A stretch of 64,000 nucleotides of DNA, taken from assembly GCF_026745355.1 (NCBI RefSeq), contig NC_079207.1, positions 8,597,238 to 8,661,237 on the forward strand. Direction: 5' to 3'. The notes beneath the pieces were generated by a model. The model was not told the origin of the DNA. It did no database searches and worked only from the letters and a program-made list of their open reading frames with translations. Positions 11,242 to 23,539 of the stretch are shown here, piece by piece; the stretch's first letter is position 1; every line of letters begins with the position of its first letter. The translations under genes and the position numbers were made by a program. The stretch is from Beta vulgaris subsp. vulgaris (Eukaryota; Streptophyta; Magnoliopsida; Caryophyllales; Amaranthaceae).

Positions 11242-13152
11242 TTGTTTTTAATGCATCTAAACTCTCCTTCTATTTTATGAGCTAGTCTTGCGTGGACTTG
11301 GTCCACTCTAATATATTATTGTGGACCAAAAGCCACCTGTACCTGTTGGCTTGATGACTTTTAATCTTAACATAGCTTCTTTTTACAATAGTAAAGTTAC
11401 ACTAATTTACTATTATCTTATAGTGACAATTTTTTTTCCATAGAGTCACCTTTCTTACATTAGTTTACTATTTACGTATTTAATAACATAGTAACCTTTT
11501 CTCACGTAGTCAGTCTTCCATTGTATAGTTTATTCCTCTTTTATATCTATTTTCTTAACATAGTGACCGTCTTTTTTGATAAATCACATGTTCTAACATA
11601 AGGTTCACGCTAAATCTAGTGTGAACCAGGTCCATATAAGTTTTCTACATTTTATATGGAACTCCCTACTTTTCATAAAAAGTGTATTATTTTCACCTAT
11701 ATTTATCTAAATTAAAATTATTGAACCTAAGCTAGTTGGAACCGATCAGACCTGAAACTTACTTGGGGGGAACACACCCTAAGTGTATCATTTTATGAAG
11801 ATTTTCTTACTTTTACTCTATTCCTAAGTTGGATAATATTTGTATCCAATTCACGCTACTTTACCAAATTTGTTGGACCCAAATATAAATATGACCACAA
11901 ATTGTATATGTTCTCCCATTGTTTTCCATTAGTTACAACAATTTGACGAATATATTGACGTACAACTTTAAACATTTAATAGCTTTAATTATCAATTACA
12001 AAAAATTATATAAAGTTGGTATGTTGTAAAGTACATTATGACATACTAGAAGTTGTCTTCTACGTTATTCAAAACTTTCGGTCAAGGTTTGTATATGAAT
12101 ATTTCAAATGTATGATAAAGGTGGCTCGTATGAATTAGGGATATACACAAATCGGATATCCGAAATCGTCAAAATCTTATCCGATTCGAAAAATTTTAGA
12201 CTTTCCAAATCCAAAAGTTTCATATCAAATCTACCAATATTTTTCTTTTGGTGTGACCATAATTATAAGAGTAAGTAATATTTGACAATAAATTTATGAA
12301 TACGGTTATCAAATACCAATTTGTTAGGGTCTAATTTTAAAATATCAAAAGTTTTCTATTAGCTTTTTAAGTTTAGATTACAAGTATTTGATTGTAGTTT
12401 CATCACATTGTCTATTTTCGGAATAAAAACTTATATGTCTTGCAAGAGATCACCTGCTTTTACATCAAAATTAGACAATGATAAGCGCAATATCAAAAAG
12501 AAAATTTTCCAATAGTGACTAGATTAATTTCTTTCGATAACTAGTTTAATTCATTTAGTGACTAGGTATACTTTTCTATTAAAATTAGACCGTTTCTTTT
12601 AATAATCTTTGTAAAATTATTACATTACGGAATTGGCAAAATTAAGATGGAATAAACAAATTAAAACTTTTTATATCAAATTGACTAATACTAATGACCA
12701 AGTATATCCTAAAATCACCGAAAATTAATTATTGGCAATATGCCAACTGAGTTGACGTGGTATAAGGAGGCAAATTGATTGGTAGGTCAAAGTTTGACTC
12801 AATAAAAAAAGTTAAATATTTAAGAAAATAAAAATTAAAGTCAAAATTATTTCAAAAAATAAAACAAAAAATAAAGTCAAAAGGAGGTGTGTTTGTGTGA
12901 ACGTCAAAACTTCGACCAAAAAAATACTGCAAGCGTCAAACAGCTTCATTGGATGTCTCATGTCGGCGTCTCTAAATCTAATGAATATAGGTGAAGATAT
13001 AGAGATATGAGTGTGACAAAGCCTAATTAAGGATCAATTGTAGGAACCGACATAAAAAAAAATAAGGTGTAAGTAATAAGTTGGCCGTTTTCTAGTTCCA
13101 TGTTCAGTTTTCTAACGTGATCAAATTTTGTAGCACTCTAGACTCTAGAGAG

Positions 13153-13332
13153 TAGGGTTGTTCAAAAATATCCGATTTGAAAATTTGTCGACCCGATTCG
13201 ATTTTAAAATTTTAGATCGGATATTGGAAAAAAAATTCATTTGGATTGGATATGGATAGGATTTATGAGTCGATCCGAAAATTCGGTGGCAGAAATTTTC
13301 GGATCTGATCCGATATTTGACGTTGAACACCC
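13153..13332. mobile_element. Possible short hAT-type low-complexity element
   Basis: The sequence begins AGGGTTGTTCAAAAATATCCG and ends CGATATTTGACGTTGAACACCCT, an imperfect inverted repeat. The interior is built from GATCCGAAAATT-like words. The design resembles the two larger hAT elements in LIKE-COV intron 1. A clean 8-bp target duplication is not visible, so the borders are tentative. Confidence 0.5.
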
Positions 13333-13917
13333 TGATAAGAGTAATACAAAGTGTACAAGCATTTTTAGAAAGAAGTGAAGTAAGGGTAAGAAAAATTGGT
13401 AGTAGTATTTGACTAGAATGGTTGTTGGCTCTATGGAACCGAGTTTTATGATTTATGAATGAGTGAAACTTTACGTAATTTGTGTTGTGTTTTGGTTAAT
13501 TTGGTTGAATTGGGTGATTTAGATTATATTTGGTTCTAGTTTGGTTGTTATGTAAAGAATAATAAAGCTTTTATAGTGTTTTCTCACGTATTTACAGATT
13601 TACATTTATTTAACAAAGTGTGGGATTAATATGCAAAAAAAAATGTGTTAGAGAACATGTATTTTACGTGATCTTGAGGTTACTTAAGAATTTGCAAGTT
13701 TATCATTATGTTAGGAGATTTTCACAACTATCTTTTTAACCTTTTGGTGTTTTGAAAAGAAATAAGTTCATTCTACAACGAGCATGTTGGCTGTTCGGCA
13801 AAAGTAGCGATTGCGTTAGCTGTAGAAGTTGTCAGTTGTTGTACTAAGTGTTAGCTGTCAGATACTTATTGGCTATTAGAGTTTAGCTACAAAAAATAAC
13901 TTTTCTAATAATTACTA

Positions 13918-14287
13918 CTCCCTCCGTCCCAAAATATAGTTCTCATTTCCCTTTTTTCACGGTAATTTATGCAAGTAGAATCTAAAAGGGATAGTAAAGA
14001 TTTTTTGTTTATTTAAATAAATGGTGTATGGGAAAAGATGATTTTAAGAGAGAGAATGGAAAATAATTGGTGAAAGAGCATCAATTGTAACATTTTGGTT
14101 AAATAAACAAAGGAAAAAACACCCCCTCAAAAAAACAAAGGAAAAAACAAATTTCAAGAAAGTAAATGATGAGACACGGTTTTTCTAGACAAATTACGGA
14201 AAAATGTGGAACTAAATATGGAAATGGGAACTATATTTTTGAACACCCAAAATGGAAATGGGAACTATATTTTTTGGACGGAGGGAG
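13918..14287. mobile_element. Stowaway MITE, well preserved
   Basis: The ends CTCCCTCCGTCCCAAAATAT and the reverse complement of ATATTTTTTGGACGGAGGGAG are near-perfect inverted repeats continuing for about 30 bases, flanked by TA on both sides. At 370 bp it is the cleanest Stowaway in the window. It appears inserted into an older sequence whose flanks (13790-13910 and 14340-14490) carry GTAGC/GCTAC-rich words related to 22585-22920, so it may be a nested insertion. Confidence 0.9.
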
Positions 14288-15489
14288 TACTATAAAACTA
14301 GCTGTCAGTTTAAAAAAAGTAACAAAAATAAATTATATTCAATATTAAAAGTTACTCGAAAGCTACCTCTATCACAAAAACTAATATTTATGACTTTTTC
14401 AAAACATGTACACTAGTTCAAACACTAAAAGGCTAACTCCAACTACTTCACCAAACACAACTTTTCACCATTATTAGATTCTTGACTTGGTCCAAATACT
14501 AAAAGCGATATACCAACAAGCCATACATCTTATTTTCTAAACTTACTTAACTTTCAGTAAATTATACTCCCTCTGTTTTTATAATGATCTCACTACTTCT
14601 CTATACGTTCGTTTCCAAAAGACATTATCTGATCTTATCTTATTTCTTTCTAAAATAAGTGAAGATAAATTAACTGGATATTTTATCTTATCTTATAAGA
14701 TTTTATATAAGTTAAACATGATCCTTACTTGTTTAACAAATCTCTTTTTCAATTGTGTGTTAATAATCATTAACTTACCCTACTTCATAGCACTCACCAT
14801 ACATTGGCTTCACTAGTAGCACTACCAAGACTACTAGTGATTCCCACAAGCTAAGATATATGCCTATATTCAACTCACACACCCTATTATAAAGGACCAC
14901 ACACGTTATTCTACCTTTGCAACATGTTAAGTCGATAAATATAAGATATTCATATAAACCTAACTTTAATTTTATACCTAGTAAGTTGCAAGCCTGAAAG
15001 CTAAAGCTAGATTTGGCACTTGCTATAAATGAAATAAAGTGTTTGATCATTCTGAAAGTGACTTCAATCAAAGGATGATTCTGCTTCTAAAAGATGCTCG
15101 TCCAACTTCTACCAATATCTTACCTTTTGTGAGGTACAGCTTTCTCTAGTCCAAAAATATGTTTTCTGTACTCTTTTCCCATTTGGGACCAATCTAAAGA
15201 ATATAGTTTGAGAACTAAATGCAATTACCCACTTGGATCACAGCAAGATGGTTTGAGCGCCACATGTGATACATCAGGTCTCAAGTTTGAGACTTGTTGC
15301 CAATTTGCCATAGTAATGTGTCCATGTGGTAGTTGCTCCCTCCTTGCCCTCCAAAATGACCTAGTTATATGAGGTGTAGGTTTCACCCGTGTAATCCTGG
15401 ATTTACCATTTACTAAGTGGATGAGTCCTCGTCACCAAAAATATAAATGCAATTGTTCTTCCCCGGTAAATAGTAGGTGCTACTTAGTA

Positions 15490-15851
15490 CTCTTGTGTTC
15501 CATTTTATAGTTCCCATATTATATTTTGGGTGTCCCAAAATGTTGTTCCTATCTCTTGTTTCCATTTTTTAACATCACTTTTTACTCTTTCTCTCCACTT
15601 TTTTAAATGATTTTTGACATAATCATTTGATGTTCCTCAACTCTCATTAGTTGGGTATAACCCAAAAAAAATTACCCTCTCTATGCTATTTTTACATACC
15701 CACCCATTTTTAATATTCTCATTCATTTTCATTGTTTTATGACAATAATTCAAAAAAAAGAACAACTCACAATGCAAGTACATAATAATCATTGTTTCCT
15801 TAATTTTCATGCTAAAAATGAAACAAAAACTATAAAATGGGACGAAGAGAG
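15490..15851. mobile_element. Stowaway-like MITE
   Basis: The left end CTCTTGTGTTCCATTTTATA mirrors the right end TATAAAATGGGACGAAGAGAG, flanked by TA. About 360 bp. It resembles 13918-14287 in having a GTTCCCAT/GTTCC motif just inside. Confidence 0.8.
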
Positions 15852-16385
15852 TATATATAATAAAACTATACAGATATACCGACTTTGTTGATCTTTTAAC
15901 CATAACATTTGCTACTTGCATGTCTCCAACTCACAACTTTAAAATCTTAACCCTTTCTAGAAAGCCTCTTATATCTTTGATTATATATTACAGTATTTAA
16001 AAATTATATAAAATTAACATTACATAATCGTACATGAGATGATAACAAAATTTACAGAATGATGTTTTTAGATCATAAAAAATAAAAGTTTCAATAGTAA
16101 ATATCGCATCTAAAAAGAAAATTGACGAGTAAAGATGAGAAAGCCACAAGCTTTTTCATCCCTTCCATTATATATAAGTATATAGATATATTATCAAGTA
16201 GTGTAAGTGCAAGAACAATAGTCATACTCAAATCTACTTTATATACAATCGCCCAGCTACAGAGTTGCAATTGTTTTCACCAGATTCTTGCAAGCAAATA
16301 TACATGTATCTCTCAAACAAGCACCAAATATCACCTAAAGTGATTATTATGCCACTAGATGAAAAGGAAATACTACCGATACTTC

Positions 16386-19300
16386 TTAGCTTCCACACGC
16401 CATGCAATCTTCGCGATTTGTTAGTGAACAAACCATTTGCGCCAGTTTTGCATTGTCATCTGCAGCCATAGGTGTCTTGCTTGAGTCCTGCATTTAGTAT
16501 CCAGAAAACTTAATCTCAACTGAAGATAATCAATCAACTGTAGATTATACTAAATATAACAAATTAAAATGTAAGTGTGATACCTTAAGCAAGGAAGTAT
16601 CCACTGTAAATTTGATAGCATCAGCAGCTGCTCGTGTTCTTAAATAGTACATGCCGGTCTTCAAACCCTTAGACCATGCATGGAAGTGCAGAGAAGTTAG
16701 TTTTCCGAAATTGGGTTGTTCCATATGAATATTTAGGCTTTGGCTTTGATCTATGAAACTTCCACGGTCGACAGCCATATCAACGAGTGTTCGTTGTTTT
16801 ATCTCCCAGACAGTCCTGAAAGAAGTTTAAAGTATAAGCACAAACAATTTGAAAGTAGAGAAAGGAAGATATCATTAATGGAAGAAATTATACTTGTAAA
16901 TCTCTTTCAGATCTGCTGGAATCTCAGAAATCTTCTGAACAGAACCATCTTCATATATTATCTGATTCTTCAAAGTAGGAGTCCAAAGACCCATCTCAGT
17001 CAGATCATGTAGAAGATGTTTGTTCACCACAACAAATTCACCACTGAACAAAAGAGAGAATAGAGTAAATATTGGATCAGATAATAAGAAACATCAAATA
17101 TAACAGCATAAGGAAACAGATAGCACTGCAAACCTTAGAACTCTTCGACTGTAGATGTTGGAAGTGTAAGGTTCAAAGCATTCATTATTTCCGAGAATCT
17201 GACTTGTTGATGCAGTTGGCATAGGAGCCACAAGAAGTGAATTTCTAACACCATTCTTCACTATCATTTCCCTAAGAGCACCCCAATCCCACCTGTCCGA
17301 CGGGGTAACACCCCACATGTCTGGTTGAAGAATTCCCTGCATAATATTACAAAGAGAACAAGTTAAACAAATTTTTTTGAATAAAAGCATCATGACAGGT
17401 ATAAGATAAATAGATAATGCATACCTTGCTGACAGGGGAACCCGGGTATGTCTCATAGGGGCCCTCTTTGGCAGCCAAATTACAAGAAGTCTTAAGAGCA
17501 TGGTAGTATATAGTCTCAAAAATGTCTTTGTTCAACTGCTGAGCCTGCAATTCACAACCACAAATTTAAGACCTAACTATTTGTAGTTTTGTACCAAATT
17601 ATAATGAAGATGAGAAACTTAAATTCATGCTACCTCTAGCGAGTCAAAAGGCATGCCAAGCAAGATGAAAGTATCTGCAAGGCCTTGGACTCCAATTCCA
17701 ATTGGCCGATGTCTCATGTTTGATCTTTTTGCAGTTTCAACAGGGTAAAAGTTTACATCAATTATTTTGTTTAGGTTTGTGGTAACCACATCAACCACCT
17801 GCTCCAACATAAGAAATCTTCTCAGTACAATAGATAACAATGCTTGAAATCCTGTCTTTTAAAAATGGAATCTAAATCAAGTCACTATGCAAAAAAAGAT
17901 GATATGTACAAACCTCAGCAAGTTTATCAAAGTCAAAATATCGATTTTTAGAACCCAAGCTTCCAACAAGTTTAGAAGGCTGTGACTCAGAAGGCACCCC
18001 CTGCACAGAATTGAAAGTGGGTTAAGACAAGTCCAACCATACAGTCTCGGAGTGTTACAATAAGGCCAAACACAGTCCTCATGAGCACTAAATGTATATA
18101 CCTTCTCCCTCACATATCGGGGAAGAGCAATAGACGCCAGATTACACACAGCAGTTTCTGTTGGACTGGTGTACTCAATAATCTCAGTACACAAATTTGA
18201 AGACTTAATTGTACCAAGGTTCTGCTGATTGCTCTTCCGGTTACAGGAATCCTGTAAGTATAGAATAACAACAGTTGATTAAAGTGTACCATACAAAAAG
18301 CAAACTGACATTCCTAAGCCTTACTCGTGATCAGAACTTACCTTAAACAGCATATAAGGTGTCCCTGTTTCTATTTGAGATTTCAATATCTCAAACCACA
18401 GGTTTTGTGCCTGAACTACCTTCTTTGCCTTGCCCTAAAAAGAGTAAATGCAGCACATCAACATATAATAATTACAAGAGTATATCATGACTAAATTGCA
18501 AGGTAACAAGTCACTTTGAATAAGCAAATACATTACCTCTCTTTCATATTTGGTGTAGAGGTTCTCAAATTCTTTACCCCAGCAATCAGCAAGACCTGGA
18601 GATTCATTAGGACAGAACAAGGACCATTGCCCATTACTTTGAACTCTTTCCATGAAAAGATCAGGTACCCAGAGAGCAAAAAAAAGATCTCGAGCACGCT
18701 GCTCTTCCTGAAAACAGAAATCACCCATATATCAATATGATTACAATGGCATGTTATCTCTAAAAGATAATACAACAGCAACATTGCTTTAATCAAGAAG
18801 GCAGATCATGATTTGCATAGAAAACATATAATTCCTTAATCATCTGCATTTTCATTAAGCTCGATAACTTTTACACACCTTCCCATGATTCTTCCTCAAA
18901 TCTAGGAACTCAAACACATCAGCATGCCAGGGTTCAAGGTATATTGCAAAAGCACCTGCATAGAGAGATATAGTTTCAGAACAAGTCAACAAAAAGAAAA
19001 TAGATCGAAACAACTTGTAAAGATGATAATGCACCTTTTCGCTTCCCTCCTCCTTGGTCAACATATCGTGCTGTATCATTGAACACCCGCAGCATTGGGA
19101 CAATGCCATTCGATGTCCCATTTGTACCACGTATATAACTTCCAGTGGCACGGATATTGTGAACAGAGACACCAATACCTCCAGCAGATTTACTGATAAC
19201 AGCACACTCCTTCAGAGTATCATATATTCCTTCAATGCTATCATCTTTCATACAGATGAGGAAGCAGCTGCTTAACTGTCATTTCCATCAAAAAAAAACA

Positions 19301-20980
19301 AAGTAAACACCGTGCTTTCTAATAGTTGCAAAAGCATTACAGATCTCAACAACAGATAAACCATAAACAATTACAAATGAACATTTAAAATATTACATAC
19401 TTGGGGCCTTGGTGTGCCAGCATTGAAGAGGGTTGGAGAAGCATGTGTGAACCACCTCTGAGACATGAAGTGGTAGGTTTTGATAGCCGACTCGATATCA
19501 TCCTTATGGATCCCGACAGCAACCCTCATCAGCATGTGTTGTGGTCTCTCCACAACTTTTCCTCTCACCTTCAAGAGATATGATCTCTCAAGGGTTTTGA
19601 AACCAAAGTAATCATAGTCAAAGTCTCTGTCATATATTATCTCACTATCCAGCTGAGAAGCATGCTACAAGAAAGAAATTTAAACCAATTGTCAATTAAC
19701 AAGTACATAATTTCTCAATCGCAAGTCATTTGACAAGTCCACTTCCAAAACAATTCAAGAAAGATAGCACAAGAGAACAAAGTAGTGGATGGATAGATGT
19801 GGTGCTCAACTTTAGAGCAATCAAGTCAAATTGCAAAATAGGGTAAATTACAACTAAATTCGAACATCGCAATATGCCGGAAAAAACATGATTTAGTTTT
19901 AGAGTTTTGCTAACATAAGTACCTATATCATCCTTTAATACTCCAGTAATATAACCCTCATAGATGATAGATGCAGAACTAGCCTAGTAATGCCTTATGA
20001 GTTATGGCTCATCCAAGTAAAATTTTAAATATCGAAACCGATAAACTAAAAATATGACCCAGCACAAGCACAATTTCAGCAATAGCATCATATACACACA
20101 ATATACATTGCTCAAAATTCCCAATTAAGCAATTAGATACCAATAACTACAGTCTGCTATTTTTTTATCAATACACACACGCACACACATCATAGAGCTT
20201 ACCCATATAACAATTTACCCAGCATCATAGAGCTAGAATACATTCCAATTTACCCAAAACGTATAACATCACAGGACTCAAATTCATAAACACACGAAAC
20301 TCAAGGAACATCTAATACGATCTCTAAAACAGATTATCACCCAAAAAATACAATAGAACTTTATACTTCATAATAAATAAATAAATTACACTTAAAAAGA
20401 TACCTTCATGATGATATCATAAACATCATCAGCAACTAAAGGAGCCTTCAATCCAGATCTCTCATTATAATGAGTATACATCTCTTTTATCCTGCATTAA
20501 CATTAAACTTAACTTCTTATCTCATACAATTTCCAAACTTAATTCATAAACAATCTCATAAAAATACCACTTACGTCTCAGAAAACGACTTCCTGGTATT
20601 CTTATGCAGATTCGAAACGACAATCCTTGCAGCCAACTATATTCATCCAAAAACACAACAATCATCAAAGTTATGTGTTAGCAAGCGTAAAAGTCAAACA
20701 ACAACAAAATCAGATTTTAACAAAAACCCAGAAAAATTCTCACCGATGCATAATCAGGGTGATTAGCAGTCATAGCAGCAGCAGTTTCTGCAGCTAATTC
20801 ATCAAGTAAACTAGTAGTAACACCTTTATAAACACCAGCACAAACTTTCTGAGAAACAAGAACAGGGTCACAATGCTCAGTACTAAGACCATAACTTAAT
20901 TTCTTCAATCTAGCAGTGATTTTATCGAAATGCACTGTCTCTTGACGACCATCTCTTTTTACCACATACATGTTTGACAC
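16386..20980 (-). CDS. RNR1: Ribonucleoside-diphosphate reductase large subunit (class Ia, R1)
   Basis: Sixteen exons join without a frame break into 813 residues, close to the roughly 816 of other plant R1 proteins: 20980-20744, 20636-20575, 20491-20404, 19664-19401, 19275-19035, 18955-18879, 18707-18537, 18434-18342, 18251-18102, 18000-17914, 17798-17634, 17544-17425, 17336-17134, 17043-16894, 16815-16584 and 16487-16386 (TAA). The enzyme reduces ribonucleoside diphosphates to deoxy forms for DNA synthesis, with the small subunit in the cytosol. Visible features: an N-terminal ATP-cone ([16 protein letters not shown]), active-site Cys221, the NLCTEI radical motif (Asn430, Cys432, Glu434), Cys447 in AVCNLAS, the PMPTAST loop, the radical-transfer tyrosine pair in [10 protein letters not shown], and the C-terminal redox pair in CMACGS (Cys808 and Cys811). 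All key residues are intact, so the gene looks functional. The chosen ATG gives the conserved [12 protein letters not shown] start; an in-frame ATG four codons in is the alternative. Confidence 0.97.
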
Positions 20981-21066
20981 TTTTTTTTTTGGGTGGGAGT
21001 TTTTCTGAGATGAATTTCGTCGAACAGTTGGTGTTCACAGGAGAAAATTGGGTAACTTATTTCACA

Positions 21067-21074
21067 CTATATAG
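21067..21074 (-). promoter_or_regulatory. Candidate TATA box of RNR1
   Basis: The palindromic CTATATAG lies about 90 bases upstream of the RNR1 ATG. It is the only TATA-like motif close to the start. Confidence 0.5.
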
Positions 21075-21111
21075 AAAAGAAGAGGCGCGAGTTTGAAATG
21101 AAATTTGGGGA

Positions 21112-21314
21112 TTAGGGTTTTAAATTTTTCGAATTTCGCTCGTATATTTGTCGGATTGCGGTGGAAAAAGATTTAGGGTTTTTGAAAAAATCCCGCCAAT
21201 GTGATGTTGATTTAGCTTGTTGAGTACGCTTTTCTTTTTTTATATATATTTTAAGGTATGTTTTTTGTTTTGAGAGATGAAATTAGGGTAAATTTTGCGA
21301 TTGATTTAGGGTTT
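21112..21314 (-). promoter_or_regulatory. Three telo-boxes in RNR1 promoter
   Basis: The telo-box AAACCCTAA (TTAGGGTTT on the plus strand) occurs at 21112-21120, 21173-21181 and 21306-21314. Telo-boxes are common in promoters of plant genes expressed in dividing cells. The motif matches are exact, but the function is inferred. Confidence 0.6.
21192..21199 (-). promoter_or_regulatory. Candidate E2F site, proximal (RNR1 promoter)
   Basis: The minus strand reads TTGGCGGG, a match to the E2F consensus TTTSSCGS-type core, about 210 bases upstream of the ATG. It overlaps CCAAT on the plus strand. R1 genes in plants are S-phase E2F targets. Confidence 0.6.
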
Positions 21315-21428
21315 ATGTGAAAAGAAGTGGACGAATTGAATATGATGAGGGGGGACCTTTTGCTTTTATTTATTACCTTCTTTTGAAATTGGGGCTGATC
21401 TTGAGGAGGATTTGAAATTTGGGCTTGC

Positions 21429-21450
21429 TTTCCCGCTGTTCCTTGGCGCC
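21429..21450. promoter_or_regulatory. Candidate E2F site pair, distal (RNR1 promoter)
   Basis: An exact TTTCCCGC (21429-21436) and TTGGCGCC (21443-21450) lie 14 bases apart, start to start, about 450 bases upstream of the RNR1 ATG. Both fit E2F/DP binding consensus sequences. Two close sites next to a cell-cycle gene are unlikely to be chance, but binding is not shown. Confidence 0.6.
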
Positions 21451-22584
21451 CATTTTGCTTTGAGTAACAAACATTGTTCTCTATGTCTATAGGTGACTTT
21501 TATATTACTAATCTTGTATGAACGCGATGCATGTGAAAACAAATAAAAGGTCAATTGCAAAATAATATATACAAAAAAATATTCATAAAGAAAATACAAA
21601 TTGGGATGAATCAAACAAGATTCAACATACATGACTATGTTTTTTCTTATGTATATGAAATAAAAGATAGTCAAAGTTATGATATGAATAGCGCCTATGA
21701 TCAAAATGTAGCAACTAAATTGGGATAGAGGGAGTAACTCTCAGTTTCAGCACAAATAATTTCAGATAAATAATTTCAGCAAAAATAAGTAGATCAAATA
21801 ACTTATTATCGGATTTCACCTAAACACAATATGAGTCAACATGAAAAATAATAAAATAACTCGACCAAAATTCAACTCCAACGCCTCGATTGTCACCTCT
21901 TATTGTAAGAGTTCTATAGAGACTCAATTGCTTGATGCATATGAATCTGCTAGGTCCTTATTAGGACATGGGTAATTCAGGGGGACTAGGCCACTAGATT
22001 TGTCCACCTTGGTCTAGGACCGGACTACGAGTTTCGCTGGCTGGGGGATGGTCTGATGGACCTATTTGCTCGGCCCATAACGGTCTAGTTAATTTGCGCT
22101 TTCATGGTTTATGGAGTTGGTTTGTTAGGTCATGTGTTTTATGGGCCGAATCAGGATAGGGAGTTATGATAAAACAAAAATGTTTAAACAAATCACTTTA
22201 GCATGAATCGATGAGTAATGTTAATGATACGTTAATATTTAGCATTTATTATATAATTTGGCCTTAAAATTACTATTATTTTAGAAAATAAGCGACATGT
22301 TCAAATTATATAAAGCTCCACCAAAGTGGTTAGACTCTAGGGGAAAAACGCCACATAAATCATTTTGAAATCCAAAGGAGTCTCCCATCTAGCAACAAGA
22401 TGGGTTGTAGTGTTGTCTGTTCTCTTAACATGACTACAATAAAAAAGAAAAGAACAACAACTGCTTATGTAAAAAATATTTCTAAAGAAAAAGAAAATAG
22501 TAACAACACCAATATGTCGTTTCGTGATTGTATCAACCACACTCAACGCATCATGGCCTTAAGAAACGCTACTTAAGAAAATTA

Positions 22585-22920
22585 TTAGTGTTTGGTAAGG
22601 CGGTGGTTGTAGTAGCGGGTAGCAGTTGGAGTAGATTATGAGTAGCGGTTGTGGAACGATACTACAAGTAACGTTTGAGGTTTAGAGGTAGCAGTCTACC
22701 AAATAAATCCTTCATAATAGCATAAGGCAGAATTATTAACCAATGTTTTTTTTTTATCTTTTACAATTCCAACATCTACTTTTGCCAAACACTTCTAATT
22801 AAACAACTAATTTAATCGCTGACCGCTACTAGTAGACAACTAGCAGCTACCCCCAACAGTTACAACTACTCTAACTGCTAACAGCTACTAGAACCGCTAG
22901 TTTTGCCAAACATGCACTAA
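22585..22920. mobile_element. MITE-like repeat with GTAGC/GCTAC subterminal words
   Basis: It starts TTAGTGTTTGGTAAGGCGG and ends GCCAAACATGCACTAA. The ends are imperfect inverted repeats, and the interior has many GTAGCGG/CAGCTACT words in opposite orientation near the two ends. No clear target duplication was found, so the superfamily is uncertain. Confidence 0.5.
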
Positions 22921-22934
22921 ATTTTAACACCAAG

Positions 22935-23045
22935 GATGTCTTGACCTAGTAGTTAAGATTGAGGTGTTGTGAACGATAGATCACAGGTTCGAATCCTCCC
23001 TCCCTCCCTTTCTTTGTACTTTATACCGCCTTTGTGGCTCTAAAT
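22935..23045 (+). repeat. tRNA-derived SINE copy
   Basis: GTCTTGACCTAGTAGTTAAG resembles a tRNA 5' half, and a perfect box B, GGTTCGAATCC, lies at 22986-22996. Related copies are at 4988-5071 (-) and, decayed, at 7925-8022 (-). It does not fold as a complete tRNA, so it is a SINE rather than a tRNA gene. Confidence 0.7.
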
Positions 23046-23539
23046 TTTAACAGCGAAATTCTATTTGTCAAATAGGCCCAATATCAAACTCAACATTGAT
23101 AATTAGTACATCTTAATAATTTATTAGAAGCGAATAATTTACCCAATGAATATTTGTAGCCTTTCTCTTGTTCTATCAGTACTATTAATAATTAGTTGTA
23201 TAATGAAGTTGGGTATCACGTGAATAAACCTTGTTTTTAACGATAGCTTTGTTTGTTTACTGAACAAAGACGCCAACAACTGAAAAAAGCTTGATTAGCT
23301 ACTCATCAACAGCTGTCAAACTTACAAAGGCTAACAATTACTACACTTGATAAAAAGTTTCACTATCTCACTTAATTCTCAAGCAACCAAACAAAAACAG
23401 TCAACTAATCCACCATTTCACCGACGACGACTCACTTTCTCTCTCCTCTCGCGCACACTCTCTTCTAAACAGTTACATTACAGGCTTACAGCATCAGCAC
23501 AGCTACTTTCTCTCTCTAGAAATAAAACCAGCGATTTCA

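Larger units (their letters stand above)
10439..16385. other. Intergenic region upstream of ERF and downstream of RNR1
   Basis: About 5.9 kb with no supported gene. Its proximal part is the ERF promoter. It also holds a Mutator-like foldback element (10954-11241), an AT-rich low-complexity element at 13153-13332, Stowaway MITEs at 13918-14287 and 15490-15851, and a lone Stowaway-like end near 14567 without a partner. Short ORFs here have no recognisable domain. Confidence 0.65.
21001..23539. other. Divergent intergenic region between RNR1 and LIKE-COV
   Basis: About 2.5 kb separates the two divergently transcribed start codons. The left 450 bases hold the RNR1 promoter motifs. A heavily degraded Stowaway-like sequence may span about 21476-21733 (right end GGGATAGAGGGAG followed by TA). 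A hAT-like repeat is at 22585-22920 and a SINE at 22935-23045. The right end, 23430-23520, is CT-rich (TTTCTCTCTCCTCTCGCGC), as is common in plant core promoters and 5' leaders. No coding sequence is supported. Confidence 0.6.

Noticed and set aside
16122..16471. Plus-strand ORFs over the 3' end of RNR1
   Set aside because: They are shadows of the last RNR1 exon and its 3' UTR on the opposite strand.
22986..22996. Possible tRNA gene at the perfect box B
   Set aside because: No cloverleaf acceptor or anticodon stem can be formed around it, and related diverged copies occur elsewhere, which fits a SINE.
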